NCBI GenBank assembly: GCA_017601245.1
Contig: JAFNJB010000023.1
Location: 1-48,573 of the forward strand
Length of the DNA stretch: 48,573 nucleotides
DNA from: Candidatus Brockarchaeota archaeon
Lineage (GTDB): Archaea; Thermoproteota; EX4484-205; JAAOZP01
Direction: 5' to 3'
Positions 1 to 9,978 of this stretch are shown piece after piece. Within the stretch, counting starts at the first letter, position 1, and each line of letters opens with the position of its first letter. Position numbers and translations under genes: made by a program. The notes beneath the pieces were generated by a model. It did not search any database, was not told the DNA's origin, and saw only the letters and a program-made list of their open reading frames with translations.

Positions 1-917
1 TCTAAGCGTTGCCAGTTCCACTCAATCCATTCTTTAAGCCTCTGCAAGGTTTCAGCATTCTTAGGCTCAAGAAGATGCCTAGTACGCCTCTGAATCTTAA
101 GATACTCCTCGACCGGCGTAGGCTTAGTAACCCTGAAGTTAATCTTCAACTGGCCGTCCTCAATCTCATAGATTGGGAACAGCCTAGTCTCAACAGCCAT
201 CTTCGACATCTTAATTGTTAAATGCGGCTCATAACGCCATCCGAATTGACATGGAGCAAGAACATGTAGAAAAGCAGGACCCTGCTCACTATAGTTAACA
301 GCCTTACGAATCTTATTAATCATGTCGCGCCAAAGCCAGAGCGTAGCAGTAGCAGCATAAGGAATATGATGTGAAGCAACAATGCTTATGAGGTCTTTTT
401 TATTCTCCTGCTTACCTGGAATAACTTTACCAGCAGGGCTCGTAGTAGTCGCACCACCCAAAATAGTAGCTCCTGATCTCTGTATACCAGTATTCATGTA
501 TGCTTCGTTGTCATAACATATATATACAAATTTGTCTAGTCTTTCTAATGCTCCCGATATTGCTCCTAGCCCTATGTCGAATGTCGCGCCGTCTCCTCCG
601 AGTGCTATCACGGGTATTTTCTTTGCTCTTCCTTCTGCTGAGAGTTTTTCCAGTGCCGCTACTATGCCCGATGCGACTGCAGCGTTGTTCTGGAATAATA
701 CGTGTACCCATGGTGTTTTCCACGCTGAGTACGGGTATATGGTTGTGCTGACCTCTACACATCCTGTTGCGTTTACTATTACTGCTTCAGGCACCGCGAG
801 CGTTATGATTTTTGCAACTATTGCTGGTCCGCAGCCTGCGCATAATCTGTGTCCTGGTCTCAGTTTTGATTCTTCTGGCAGGTCTGAGATTTTTCCTATT
901 GGTTCTAGTTTGCTCAT
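1..917 (-). CDS. porB: 2-oxoacid:ferredoxin (pyruvate-type) oxidoreductase beta subunit, partial (3' end runs off the window)
   Basis: Minus-strand frame open from ATG at 917 to window edge; my translation MSKLEPIGKISDLPEESKLRPGHRLCAGCGPAIVAKII...ALGGDGATFDIGLGAISGALERLDKFVYICYDNEAYMNTGIQRSGAT is typical of the TPP-binding beta subunit; start overlaps porA stop (ATGA). Confidence 0.9.
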   Translation of the reverse strand, partial: MSKLEPIGKISDLPEESKLRPGHRLCAGCGPAIVAKIITLAVPEAVIVNATGCVEVSTTIYPYSAWKTPWVHVLFQNNAAVASGIVAALEKLSAEGRAKKIPVIALGGDGATFDIGLGAISGALERLDKFVYICYDNEAYMNTGIQRSGATILGGATTTSPAGKVIPGKQENKKDLISIVASHHIPYAATATLWLWRDMINKIRKAVNYSEQGPAFLHVLAPCQFGWRYEPHLTIKMSKMAVETRLFPIYEIEDGQLKINFRVTKPTPVEEYLKIQRRTRHLLEPKNAETLQRLKEWIEWNWQRL

Positions 918-2110
918 TCTCTCACCCCGTAGAACTGGACCCTATCGTTCTTATCCTTGTCTATCAATTCTTTTCCAAGCCTGTAGATGTCGATTATTCC
1001 TTGTGGAGATATGTCTCTTCCCCCTAGGCCGTATGTGTAGTCTATCATTTTAACTTCGCTGTGTTTCGGATATAGTGTTGAAGCTATGTCTTCGTACATC
1101 GGTCCTGCTCTCGCTCCGGGGCTCATTGTCTTCTCCATTACTATTATTCTTTTGAATCTTGAGAATGCTTGTTCTACTTCCTTAGTTGGCCACGGCCTGT
1201 ATTGTAGTATTCCTATTACTCCTACTTTCTCTCCTTTCTCTCTTAGTGTTTTGACGGCTTGTCTTGCTGTTCCTACTGTGCTTCCCATTGCTACTATGCA
1301 TGTTTCAGCGTCTTCAGTCATGTATTCTTTAAGTGGCTTGTATTCTCTCCCCGAGATTTCAGCGTATTTTTCGAATACTTCTCGGATTACTTGCCTACTG
1401 TTCTCCATTGCTTCATACTGCTGTCTTTTGAATTCAAAATAAGAGTCTTGAAGCGCCAATACTCCGAAGCTACGTGGATTATCCGGATCTATTTTTGGGC
1501 CCGTTGTCCTTTTACCCAGGAATTCTGCAACGACGTCGTCGTTTAAAGCGTAGAAGTCGCTTATTGCATGCGACACTATGAATCCATCGTAGGAAACCAC
1601 TACTGGAAGCAGTACTCTAGGGTCTTCAGCAATCTTGTAAGCCATTATCGTTAAGTCATATGTCTCCTGTGCTTCTTCACCGTTGAACATTATCCAGCCT
1701 GAGTCTCTCATTCCGAAGAAATCAGAATGGTCATTATGTATGTTTATTGGTGCTGATAATGCCCTCGCTGCCAATGCCATTACTATCGGTAGTCTTAGCC
1801 CCGATGCCGCGTATAACGCTTCCCACATATATGCCAGTCCTTGGCTGGAGGTTGCTGTGAATGTTCTCGCCCCTGCCAGTGCTGCTCCTATTACTGCAGA
1901 CATGGCAGAGTGTTCCGATTCTACTGCAATGAATTTTGCATCCAGCTCGCCGTCATAGACGTATCTAGAGAGCGTTTCAACTACGAATGTTTGAGGTGTT
2001 ATTGGGTAAGCGCTTATTACATCTACCCTTGCCTGCTTGACTGCATAGGCTACTGCATCATTGCCGGTTAGAGCTATCCTATGCTGTCTAGATAATGCCT
2101 TAGTCATCAT
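914..2110 (-). CDS. porA: 2-oxoacid:ferredoxin oxidoreductase alpha subunit
   Basis: 398 aa; GNDAVAYAVKQARVDVISAYPITPQTFVVETLS and EHSAMSAVIGAALAGARTFTATSSQGLAYMWE motifs of PorA. Confidence 0.93.
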   Translation of the reverse strand: MMTKALSRQHRIALTGNDAVAYAVKQARVDVISAYPITPQTFVVETLSRYVYDGELDAKFIAVESEHSAMSAVIGAALAGARTFTATSSQGLAYMWEALYAASGLRLPIVMALAARALSAPINIHNDHSDFFGMRDSGWIMFNGEEAQETYDLTIMAYKIAEDPRVLLPVVVSYDGFIVSHAISDFYALNDDVVAEFLGKRTTGPKIDPDNPRSFGVLALQDSYFEFKRQQYEAMENSRQVIREVFEKYAEISGREYKPLKEYMTEDAETCIVAMGSTVGTARQAVKTLREKGEKVGVIGILQYRPWPTKEVEQAFSRFKRIIVMEKTMSPGARAGPMYEDIASTLYPKHSEVKMIDYTYGLGGRDISPQGIIDIYRLGKELIDKDKNDRVQFYGVRE

Positions 2111-2115
2111 TTATC

Positions 2116-2394
2116 CTACACCTCCTCTGGAACCATGCTTATTGCTTTAACGGGACATTCCTCAGCGCAGATGCCGCAACCCTTACAGTAATCATAGTCT
2201 ATCTTCACCTCATTGCCTTTTCTTATTATTGCAGGCTCTGGGCAGTAAAGCCAGCATATTAAGCATTTAACGCACTTACCGTAGTCTATAATGGGCCTCT
2301 CAACTCTCCAATTACCGGTTTTATACCTCTCGCTAGTCCCGCCTGCTACGCTACCGCCAAGGTCTATTTCCCTCCAGGTTACTGAAGTACCCAT
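2116..2394 (-). CDS. porD: 2-oxoacid:ferredoxin oxidoreductase delta (2x[4Fe-4S] ferredoxin) subunit
   Basis: 92 aa with CVKCLICWLYCPEPAI and CKGCGICAEECPVKAI clusters, in por operon. Confidence 0.93.
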   Translation of the reverse strand: MGTSVTWREIDLGGSVAGGTSERYKTGNWRVERPIIDYGKCVKCLICWLYCPEPAIIRKGNEVKIDYDYCKGCGICAEECPVKAISMVPEEV

Positions 2395-2396
2395 TT

Positions 2397-2975
2397 TTAC
2401 GTTACCACCTCCTCAAACCCCCTTCTCAAAGCCTGGACGTTGAGCTCGCCAACTTTACCCGGGAACCTGCTCATGATAAGCTTCTCCAACGTCTCCAGCT
2501 TCACTATCCCCGTGAGTTTTACAAGCCCTCCTAGAACGGGAGTATTGAAGACGTATGTTCCAAAGATTTCCTTCGATATTTTAAGAGCATTCACAACTCC
2601 GAATTTCTCAACTTTAATACCGATTTTCCTAATGAGATCTTGTGGCTTTTTAGCTGAATTAACCACTACTATGCTCGTCGGCTTAACCCCAACGTAAACG
2701 TTAGGATCTTCTGCGAAATATGGGTCTATGACTGCAAGTATGTCAGGCTCGTATACGAAAGAGTGTACATCAATGGGTTCCTCTGAGAATCGCGTATATC
2801 CCCTTACTGGCCCTCCAGTCCTCTCAGGGCCGAAGTCTGGGAAAGTCTGAATATGCTTACCTTCTTCGAAAAGCGCCATGCCGATAAGCTGGTTTGCCAA
2901 GACCACTCCTTGACCCCCTCTACCCTGCCACTTTATTTCGACAATCTTACCGGCTCCCGTCATCTTCAGCCTCAA
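2397..2975 (-). CDS. porC: 2-oxoacid:ferredoxin oxidoreductase gamma subunit (true start may be internal)
   Basis: 192 aa; EIKWQGRGGQGVVLANQLIGMALFEEGKHIQTFPDFGPERTGGPVRGYTRFS typical of PorC. Confidence 0.92.
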   Translation of the reverse strand: MRLKMTGAGKIVEIKWQGRGGQGVVLANQLIGMALFEEGKHIQTFPDFGPERTGGPVRGYTRFSEEPIDVHSFVYEPDILAVIDPYFAEDPNVYVGVKPTSIVVVNSAKKPQDLIRKIGIKVEKFGVVNALKISKEIFGTYVFNTPVLGGLVKLTGIVKLETLEKLIMSRFPGKVGELNVQALRRGFEEVVT

Positions 2976-3130
2976 AACCGGCTTAGAACACTGACTTATA
3001 CACTTTACCCTAATTACAGACCTTAATTGGGGTAAAACTGTAATCTGATTGAAAAGATGAACATGAATTTAAGTCTTTCACGTAGAAAGTTAGCAATAAA
3101 TAAAAATTAGGCTTCATTAGGCATTGTAAA

Positions 3131-4027
3131 ATGCTTGTAAAACCTTTAAGAATAGGCGTATTGGGCGCATTAACCATAGATTTAAACGAAATCGACGGTT
3201 TATCCTACAAGTTCTTGGGTGGAGGAGGCTTCTACTCTTCAATAAGCCTCGCAGGGATAGGTGTCGAAACAACCCTATTCACGGCCTATGGTCAGGATAT
3301 GGATCTACAGTGGGTTGAGAAGCTTAAAGCCGTGGGTGTGAAGGTTTTAGTGCAGAAATTTGAGAAGAGTATTGTTTTCGAAAACTTCTACAAGGGTTCT
3401 TCAAGAATTCAGAGAGCGTCAGGAGAACTATCGGGAAAAATATTCATCGATAGAGACATGGTTAAGGGATTGCATGCTATCCATGTAACTCCCGTTTTAA
3501 ATGAAGTCGACCACGTTGTTTTTAAAGAGCTTGCAGAAGCTGGTTGCAAAGTATCTATTGATGCACAGGGCTTTATAAGGAAAGTTGGAGAAGACAATCG
3601 CGTTATTAACGTTAAAAGATTGTTTCCTAATGAATTCCTTAAGTACGTTGACTATATCCATATGAACCTTGAAGAACAATTGTTTTTTCTAGAGAGGGAT
3701 GTAAGAGAGCTTTTTGAATGTAATCCAAATATAATCATTGAAATAACTGATTCTGAGCACGGCTCTTTTGTAATGGATAAGAAAAAGTGTTACTATATTC
3801 CTGCTTTTAAAACGAAGAGTATTGACCCCACTGGCGCAGGAGATGTTTATGCCTCCATATTCCTTGCAAAACACATTGAGGGGAAAAGCCTATTAGAAGC
3901 TGGTCTTTATGCATCTGCTTCAGCAAGCATCAAAGTCGAGAAAACAGGGTCATTATTCGTTCTGGATCCGGTTGAAATCGAAAACAGGGTCAGCTTTTTA
4001 AAAAAGGTTGTTGAAAACTTATATTAG
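3131..4027 (+). CDS. PfkB/ribokinase-family sugar or nucleoside kinase
   Basis: 298 aa; N-terminal GALTIDLNEIDG...GGGGFYSSI and C-terminal DPTGAGDVYASIF (PfkB signature). Confidence 0.85.
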   Translation: MLVKPLRIGVLGALTIDLNEIDGLSYKFLGGGGFYSSISLAGIGVETTLFTAYGQDMDLQWVEKLKAVGVKVLVQKFEKSIVFENFYKGSSRIQRASGELSGKIFIDRDMVKGLHAIHVTPVLNEVDHVVFKELAEAGCKVSIDAQGFIRKVGEDNRVINVKRLFPNEFLKYVDYIHMNLEEQLFFLERDVRELFECNPNIIIEITDSEHGSFVMDKKKCYYIPAFKTKSIDPTGAGDVYASIFLAKHIEGKSLLEAGLYASASASIKVEKTGSLFVLDPVEIENRVSFLKKVVENLY

Positions 4028-4050
4028 AGAGCTTTAATGTAGGTTTAAAG

Positions 4051-4572
4051 ATGAGCATACTGGGTAGGAGCGAGCTACTTAAGCTCGTTAAGAAAATTCC
4101 CATAATACACCCTTTCGATGAGAATTACATGGATGGAGACGGCTATGTTCTTACCGTGATGGAAGATGTTAAATTGCAATATTTAGAGCACAGGAATGTG
4201 ATATCTAGGGAAATAGTATTTACACCAACCAATATCGTTGCACACCTTACCGCTAAAAGCCGTTACGGTAGAGCAGGCCTTTCCTTTTTGAATGCTGCAA
4301 AGGTTCATAGTGGCTTCATAGGTAGGCTGGCACTCGAGATAGTAAATCTGAATAATGAGAGGGAGCCCGTTATCATTAAAAAAGGGGATCCTTTCATGCA
4401 CATAGAATTCATAAGAAGAGAGGGAGAGCCATCACCCTATGAAGGCGAGTATCAATTCCAATACATGACTAAGGAAGAAATAGAGTTCTACATACCGTAC
4501 ATGAAGAGAGTTTTCGGTAAGGATTTTGAAAGACTTGCTTCGAAATGGAAGCTTTACGAGAAACTTAGATAA
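4051..4572 (+). CDS. dCTP deaminase/dUTPase-superfamily protein
   Basis: 173 aa; AHLTAKSRYGRAGLSFLNAAKVHSGFIGRLALEIVN resembles dCTP deaminase/dUTPase core motifs (SSxGR, GxxD/xG loops). Confidence 0.75.
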   Translation: MSILGRSELLKLVKKIPIIHPFDENYMDGDGYVLTVMEDVKLQYLEHRNVISREIVFTPTNIVAHLTAKSRYGRAGLSFLNAAKVHSGFIGRLALEIVNLNNEREPVIIKKGDPFMHIEFIRREGEPSPYEGEYQFQYMTKEEIEFYIPYMKRVFGKDFERLASKWKLYEKLR

Positions 4573-4643
4573 GTATTCCCTATACGTTTTTATCTATCCT
4601 GTCAATTAATGCTTATTAGCATATATTTCTTACAAAAGCCGGG

Positions 4644-6539
4644 ATGGGATTTCTAGAAGAAACCGAGAAAGTAAGGTTTGAGGTTAAGAAGGCTGTCGAG
4701 AGCTTAGGCTACGAGGTCGAAGTGAGAGTTGAGGAGCCACCGAATTCTGAACTTGGAGATATTGCTACCACAGTAGCGTTCGATTTGGCTAAAAAATATG
4801 GTGTAAAACCGATTGAAATTGCTGAGAAAATAGTGAATGCGATAAATTTGGATGTGCTCGAATTGTTTAAAAATGTTGAAAACGTTAAAGGCTTTATCAA
4901 TTTTAGGTTTGATCCTAATAAATACTCCGTCTCTGTTTTAAACGAGGTTCTTTCTAAAGGCAGGGAATACGGTAAATTTCCAATAATTAAGAAGAGAATT
5001 TTAATAGAACATACTAATTCGAATCCGAACAAGGCATTACATATCGGAACTCTTAGAAATGCAGTTATAGGAGACGTATTAGCGAGGTTCTTAAGGTTTC
5101 TTGGACACGAGGTACTTGTAGTAAATTACATAGACGATAGTGGTTCTCAAGTAGCAGAGAACATCGTAGCCCATTACTTTATGAAAGTGCCAATGGAACC
5201 ACCCGAGGGTCTTAAATTCGATGAGTATAGCGGGAAGGTCTATGCGGAATATAGCGATAAAATAAATAAGGATGAGGAGCTTAAGAAGCTGAAGAGTGAG
5301 GTCGTAAGGAAGATAGAGGAGGGTGGTAATGAAATATCTGAATTTGCGAGGAAGTTTTCTGAAGAAGTTGTTAAATGTCAGCTTGAAACAGCGTGGGCTT
5401 TTGGAATATTCTACGATTTGCTTAACTGGGAAACGGATGTAATAAGGTCAGGTATATTTGAATGGGCCATAAAGAAACTTGAAGAAAAAGGCGAAGTCTA
5501 CGTCGAGAGTAAAGGGGTGAATAAAGGTTGTCTAATGATTAGGCTTAGAGACGTTGAGGAGTTTAAAAACTTGAAGGCACCGGACGAGGTTCTAATAAGG
5601 TCTGATGGTACTGCAACCTACGTAGGCAAGGATATTGCATATGCTTCTTGGAAACTTGGTCTAACTCCTAGGAAATTTAAAGTGAGAAACTGGCTTCAAC
5701 AGCCTAACGGAAAATCCCTTCTTACAACACATATAGATGGTGAGGAACATGATTTTCCCGGGGCAGACGTTGCAATAACGGTTGTAGATAAGAGGCAAGA
5801 GTATCCTCAGATGGTTGTAAAGCATGCTCTGAAAAAAATGGGTATGCCTCCTACCAAGGAGTATTACCCGTATCTTTATGAAGTTGTTGCACTGTCAGGT
5901 GAAACCGCAAGCGAGATAACTTCGTTAGAAGAATTGAAAAATAAGAAGGTTGTTCACATGTCTGGAAGAAAGGGGCTTGTCTTTAACGCAAACGACCTTT
6001 TAAAAATCGTCTTTCAGAAGATCTATGATGAAACCAAGAAAAGACACCCTGACAAGGCTGAAGATTGGCTTAGAAAAGTCAGTATGCATCTGAGCGCAGC
6101 CTCCATCAGATATTCTCTTGTAAAAACCGATAAAAACAATTTGATAATTTTCGATGTTAATGATGCTGTAAGGCTTGAGGGAGACACAGGTCCCTATCTC
6201 CAATACACCTATGCCAGGGCCTGTAGGATAGTTGAGAAGGCAGGCGTTGAAATTAACAGCGTAGATGAAGTATTATTCGAAACATCTGAGGAATGGGACT
6301 TGGTTAAGCAAATAGGAAAGTTCTCATGGGTTTTAAACATGGCTAGTGAAACACTTGCAATGAATACTATAGCCGTCTACACGAGGCATCTTGCTGATTC
6401 TTTCAACAGCTTCTATGAGAAATGCCCCGTAATAACTGATGGGGTTAGAAGAGACAGACTGGCCTTGGTTAAATCGTTCTTGATAACAATGGGTAATGCC
6501 TTCGACATACTGGGCATTGAGAAGTTAAGCATGATTTAA
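4644..6539 (+). CDS. argS: arginyl-tRNA synthetase
   Basis: 631 aa; HTNSNPNKALHIGTLRNAVIGDVLARFLRFLGHEV (HIGH-like motif) and ArgRS C-terminal DALR-like region (LQYTYARACRI). Confidence 0.95.
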   Translation: MGFLEETEKVRFEVKKAVESLGYEVEVRVEEPPNSELGDIATTVAFDLAKKYGVKPIEIAEKIVNAINLDVLELFKNVENVKGFINFRFDPNKYSVSVLNEVLSKGREYGKFPIIKKRILIEHTNSNPNKALHIGTLRNAVIGDVLARFLRFLGHEVLVVNYIDDSGSQVAENIVAHYFMKVPMEPPEGLKFDEYSGKVYAEYSDKINKDEELKKLKSEVVRKIEEGGNEISEFARKFSEEVVKCQLETAWAFGIFYDLLNWETDVIRSGIFEWAIKKLEEKGEVYVESKGVNKGCLMIRLRDVEEFKNLKAPDEVLIRSDGTATYVGKDIAYASWKLGLTPRKFKVRNWLQQPNGKSLLTTHIDGEEHDFPGADVAITVVDKRQEYPQMVVKHALKKMGMPPTKEYYPYLYEVVALSGETASEITSLEELKNKKVVHMSGRKGLVFNANDLLKIVFQKIYDETKKRHPDKAEDWLRKVSMHLSAASIRYSLVKTDKNNLIIFDVNDAVRLEGDTGPYLQYTYARACRIVEKAGVEINSVDEVLFETSEEWDLVKQIGKFSWVLNMASETLAMNTIAVYTRHLADSFNSFYEKCPVITDGVRRDRLALVKSFLITMGNAFDILGIEKLSMI

Positions 6540-6598
6540 AACTCGAAGGAAAGAAGTTTAAATAAGAGGTTTAAAAATGTAGTCGTAGTTTATTCAAC

Positions 6599-6674
6599 GG
6601 GCCCGTGGCCAAGCCAGGATAAAGGCGTCGGCCTGCGGAGCCGAAGATCCTGGGTTCAAATCCCAGCGGGCCCG
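6599..6674 (+). tRNA. tRNA-Arg(GCG)
   Basis: Cloverleaf: acceptor GGGCCCG/CGGGCCC, anticodon stem-loop TCGGC-CTGCGGA-GCCGA, T-arm CTGGG-TTCAAAT-CCCAG, discriminator G. Confidence 0.93.
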
Positions 6675-6676
6675 TA
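6663..6676 (+). repeat. putative attL core (tRNA-Arg 3' end)
   Basis: ccagcgggcccgta, near-identical to 10701-10714. Confidence 0.45.
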
Positions 6677-6731
6677 CTCAATTAAGTGTGAATCCTTAAA
6701 TAGAATTGCTTAGCCACATTTCTAGGGGTAG

Positions 6732-7260
6732 ATGAGGAAGGGTATTAGCAAGTATAGTCGTTTTCTTGGGGATGAGAAGGTTAGGCGTTGGCTGAGGAAT
6801 CTTACTAAGGGCAGCGTCATTACTGGAGAGGTTGCTTTGAGGAGACTCGGCAAGATTTGCGAATTATTGGAGACGGACCCTAAGGGGTTGCTTGAATGGG
6901 CTAGGAGCGATCTAACAGGTTTCCAGGATAGGCTTGAGGACCTTGTGGCTAGTCTTGAGGACGAGGGCAAGTCGCCAGGGTACATTCATGGCTTTCTGAA
7001 AGCCGTCAAGTCTTGGCTTAGGTACAACAACATAACTCTTACAATGGCTTAGAGTTTTTAAGGAGCTTCCTGAGTTCAAAGATGATTACCAAGAAGTCTT
7101 ACCTTTACACTCTATGAACTCAAGCTTAGTTAAAAGCTATTTGGGATCATGTTTCCAGGGATAGTAGCGTGGGCAATAAGGTTAATATTGCGAAAAAGCT
7201 TTCACTCTGCTTAGGGATTCAGGCATTAGAAGCTTAGGCCGTTACACTGTTCATAGATAA
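6732..7260 (+). pseudogene. degraded tyrosine recombinase/integrase; intact N-terminal SAM-like domain (6732-7052) followed by disrupted C-terminal remnants
   Basis: 106-aa ORF ...KSPGYIHGFLKAVKSWLRYNNITLTMA* resembles the integrase core-binding domain; downstream out-of-frame pieces LPEFKDDYQEV and LRDSGIRSLGRYTVHR* look like decayed catalytic-domain residues. Confidence 0.55.
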
Positions 7261-7331
7261 TAAGATCCGTCAAAACAGAAAGCAGTAAAGGTTCAACATC
7301 CAACTGAATATAAATACGAGCTCGTATCCAA

Positions 7332-8708
7332 TTAAACAATGATTTTTATCTCGCGTAGTATGCTTTCAATGACTTCTTTTTGAACAGACTCACTATAGCC
7401 GTATTCGATTTTTTCACCCGCAATAATTAAGTCTGCTAAAAATACTTTATTTACTTGATTTAGTACTAGCTTAGGAATAGTTACATATGGAAAAGTTCCA
7501 TTAGAGATAACGATAACACGATCTACGTCTTTAGAGTATTCTGCTACGTCAATTACATTCTTAAGCTCTTGTTCTCCAAGTAAATCTCCATCATGTTCCT
7601 TTACCTTAACATCGAGTGCTACATTTTCGTTATCTCTAGTTGTTACGAATACATCTACAATCCTAAACTCTTTTTCCCCTCCCAGTGTTTTGATTTTTCT
7701 TCCTTTGGGGTAAGTATATTTTATAAAACCATACCCTATAGCCTTTTTCAGAATTAAGATTAAAGATTTAGTTATAATATGAGTAGCATTTTGAGGAGGA
7801 CATTTAGGAGGCAATTTGGTAAGAGCCATCAGATATTCGTATTGCTTTAATCCGATTAATGAACCCTCTACCAAAGTGTGAGGTCTTATCTTTTGTATGG
7901 CATCTCTGAAATCTTCTAGAGTTACTTCTCGTTCTCTTTTTTCCCTAGCAATTTCCAGAACTTTTTCTAATACAGCTAGGATATCTCTAGGCTCATTAAG
8001 CTTCAGATCTTTATAGATAAATTCTACCCCTTGGCACAATACTTTCTTATTTTTTTCGTCGATCTTTGCTCCAAAGACAATAAGATATTCTAATACAATA
8101 TCTTCTATTTCTGGAAGCGAAAGTTCTGAAAGGTCATAAAAAAGATGGGAGCTTCTAATACGACTTGCAAGAGGAGCACTTATTTTTTCAATTCCAGTTA
8201 ATACTTCAGGTGTAATTGCTAGTATGAGAGTAAGATTTTTCGGTCTTTTATCTATTAATGACTTTAGGCTTTTCCAAAATAACTCTTCTTTGTATACCGT
8301 GTCAATTTCATCGACCATTAAAACATATCTTTTTTTACGAAGGAACGCAATAATATCTGACAACTTTTGGTAATGTTTTAAGATATTTAAATCTTTTTCG
8401 ATGGACATCTTTAAGTAATTAAATTTAATATACTTTAGGAGATCTTTTCTAGTCCTTATATTGTAAGCTATGTTTAAAAGTAGCTGTGTTTTTCCTGTTT
8501 GCGGTTTTCCCTGAATTGTGAAAATTCTAAATTCGTTTCTTCTATTTTCTAGATCATGCAAGATTTCATCACGTATTAATTTTCTTAATCGTCCACCCAG
8601 TACTCTAGCAATTTCCATTCCCGGTACTGGAACAGCTAATGAAAATGGATTTATCTTTAAGCCATATGGGTAAGCACTCTCTAAATCACTTTTTACGAAT
8701 GAGGCCAT
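7332..8708 (-). CDS. AAA+ (ORC/Cdc6-like) ATPase with C-terminal PD-(D/E)xK nuclease-like domain
   Basis: 458 aa; Walker A GKPQTGKTQ, Walker B YVLMVDEID; C-terminal FRIVDVFVTTRDNENVALDVKVKEHDG resembles D-x(n)-(D/E)xK nuclease core. Confidence 0.65.
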   Translation of the reverse strand: MASFVKSDLESAYPYGLKINPFSLAVPVPGMEIARVLGGRLRKLIRDEILHDLENRRNEFRIFTIQGKPQTGKTQLLLNIAYNIRTRKDLLKYIKFNYLKMSIEKDLNILKHYQKLSDIIAFLRKKRYVLMVDEIDTVYKEELFWKSLKSLIDKRPKNLTLILAITPEVLTGIEKISAPLASRIRSSHLFYDLSELSLPEIEDIVLEYLIVFGAKIDEKNKKVLCQGVEFIYKDLKLNEPRDILAVLEKVLEIAREKREREVTLEDFRDAIQKIRPHTLVEGSLIGLKQYEYLMALTKLPPKCPPQNATHIITKSLILILKKAIGYGFIKYTYPKGRKIKTLGGEKEFRIVDVFVTTRDNENVALDVKVKEHDGDLLGEQELKNVIDVAEYSKDVDRVIVISNGTFPYVTIPKLVLNQVNKVFLADLIIAGEKIEYGYSESVQKEVIESILREIKIIV

Positions 8709-9291
8709 AATACTTTCCCTTTATTACAAATTGTCTCGTACCTCCCGGAGCTAATTCATAGAGGTCACCGTACTTATCGATAAATATTCTGAAAAGCTCT
8801 TCAAATTGGTCATGATTCAGCTTTAGTTCTGATGAAACCTTAGATTCAACCTCACTGAGTTGAGCCCATCCAACATTCGACATAGTACTTGCAATAGCAT
8901 TGTCTATAGTAACTTTGAACTTATCAATAGGAATAAGAGAGCAAATATCTGGTTTAACGATATAGGGTATATTATTGATAGTTATCTTTATCATATCTTT
9001 TATCTCAGTTAATAATTCGATTATCCTACTTAGATCTGAATGAATAACTTCATACTCTGCTGCTCTTCCTCGTCTCGGTTTTTCGCTAATCTTCTTTTGG
9101 ATTCTATCTTTTAATATCATAATTTCTTCTTGAGGAAGAAGATTATAGTGTTCTTCGATGTATTTTATAAGATCTTTTTTTTGTCTTTTAGTAGCTTTTG
9201 GGGGACCTCCTCTTTTCTTAATCTTATCTACTATTTCTTTAAGCTCGTCCACTTTAAGAGCATTCAATTCATTTTCAGTAAGAGTTATCAT
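8686..9291 (-). CDS. SAP-like plus winged-helix-like DNA-binding protein, translationally coupled to the downstream ATPase
   Basis: 201 aa; N-term LTENELNALKVDELKEIVDKIKKRGGPPKATKRQKKDLIKYIEEH resembles SAP motif; C-term beta-hairpin wHTH-like; overlaps 7332-8708 by 23 nt. Confidence 0.5.
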   Translation of the reverse strand: MITLTENELNALKVDELKEIVDKIKKRGGPPKATKRQKKDLIKYIEEHYNLLPQEEIMILKDRIQKKISEKPRRGRAAEYEVIHSDLSRIIELLTEIKDMIKITINNIPYIVKPDICSLIPIDKFKVTIDNAIASTMSNVGWAQLSEVESKVSSELKLNHDQFEELFRIFIDKYGDLYELAPGGTRQFVIKGKYYGLIRKK

Positions 9292-9441
9292 TACAGTCTC
9301 TCTAAATTAGAGCCAAATAGGAGCTAACTTAAAAATTTATTTGTCTTAATCCGCTTTGTAATAATGAATGTTTATTGTCTCCAGAAGGTAAAATTAGCAA
9401 ATATTTATTCTGGAAAATTTTACGTAATTTCAAGATGGTTA

Positions 9442-9933
9442 CTATATGTCCTCTTCAATTTTATCTAGGATCTTGCTTGCTTCCAAGTTAACGAGCTTGT
9501 TTAAAAGCTGGAACCATGTCTTAGGATGATCACCAGTTAGATTTATGGCTTCATCGAAGGTTAGGTTCGCTAATAGGGTCATTTTGATAAGATCGTCTAC
9601 CTCTTGCATCCTTGGTTCCTTCTCTTTCTCATCAGCCCAGCTATTTGAACACTCATCAAAGAAAAAAGCCTTCTGGGTCAAAACTGATAATGTCGACCCG
9701 CCCATCAGGCTTCCCGCAAAATGGGTACATCAAGTATCCCTCATCATACCCCTCTACATAACCTCTTCTTCCAGTATACTCTTCACCTAAAAGTTGCGTT
9801 ATACCAGCTCCACGCTTATTTTTATCTGATTCAACTTCGACTACAACAGATTCCCCTTCCCTTCTTCAGTCTTATTCGATTTAATTTTCTTCAGAATCCT
9901 TAGCCTCTGTAACTCATATAGTGTTGGTTCCAT
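9442..9933 (-). pseudogene. frameshifted gene, possibly a nuclease-like protein
   Basis: Reading from ATG at 9933: MEPTLYELQRLRILKKIKSNKTEEGKG / ESVVVEVESDKNKRGAGITQLLGEEYTGRRGYVEGYDEGYLMYPFCGKPDGRVDIISFDPEG / FFFDECSNSWADEKEKEPRMQEVDDLIK...; pieces are consecutive but in different frames. Confidence 0.5.
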
Positions 9934-9978
9934 GCTCTACAAATCCATACTCTCTTAATACTTTCAATAAGGGACTTT

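Noticed and set aside
532-1053. 173-aa plus-strand ORF and other ORFs opposite porB/porA (e.g. 500-751, 1086-1442, 1683-1958)
   Set aside because: Antisense shadows of well-supported por genes; low-complexity composition and no recognisable domains.
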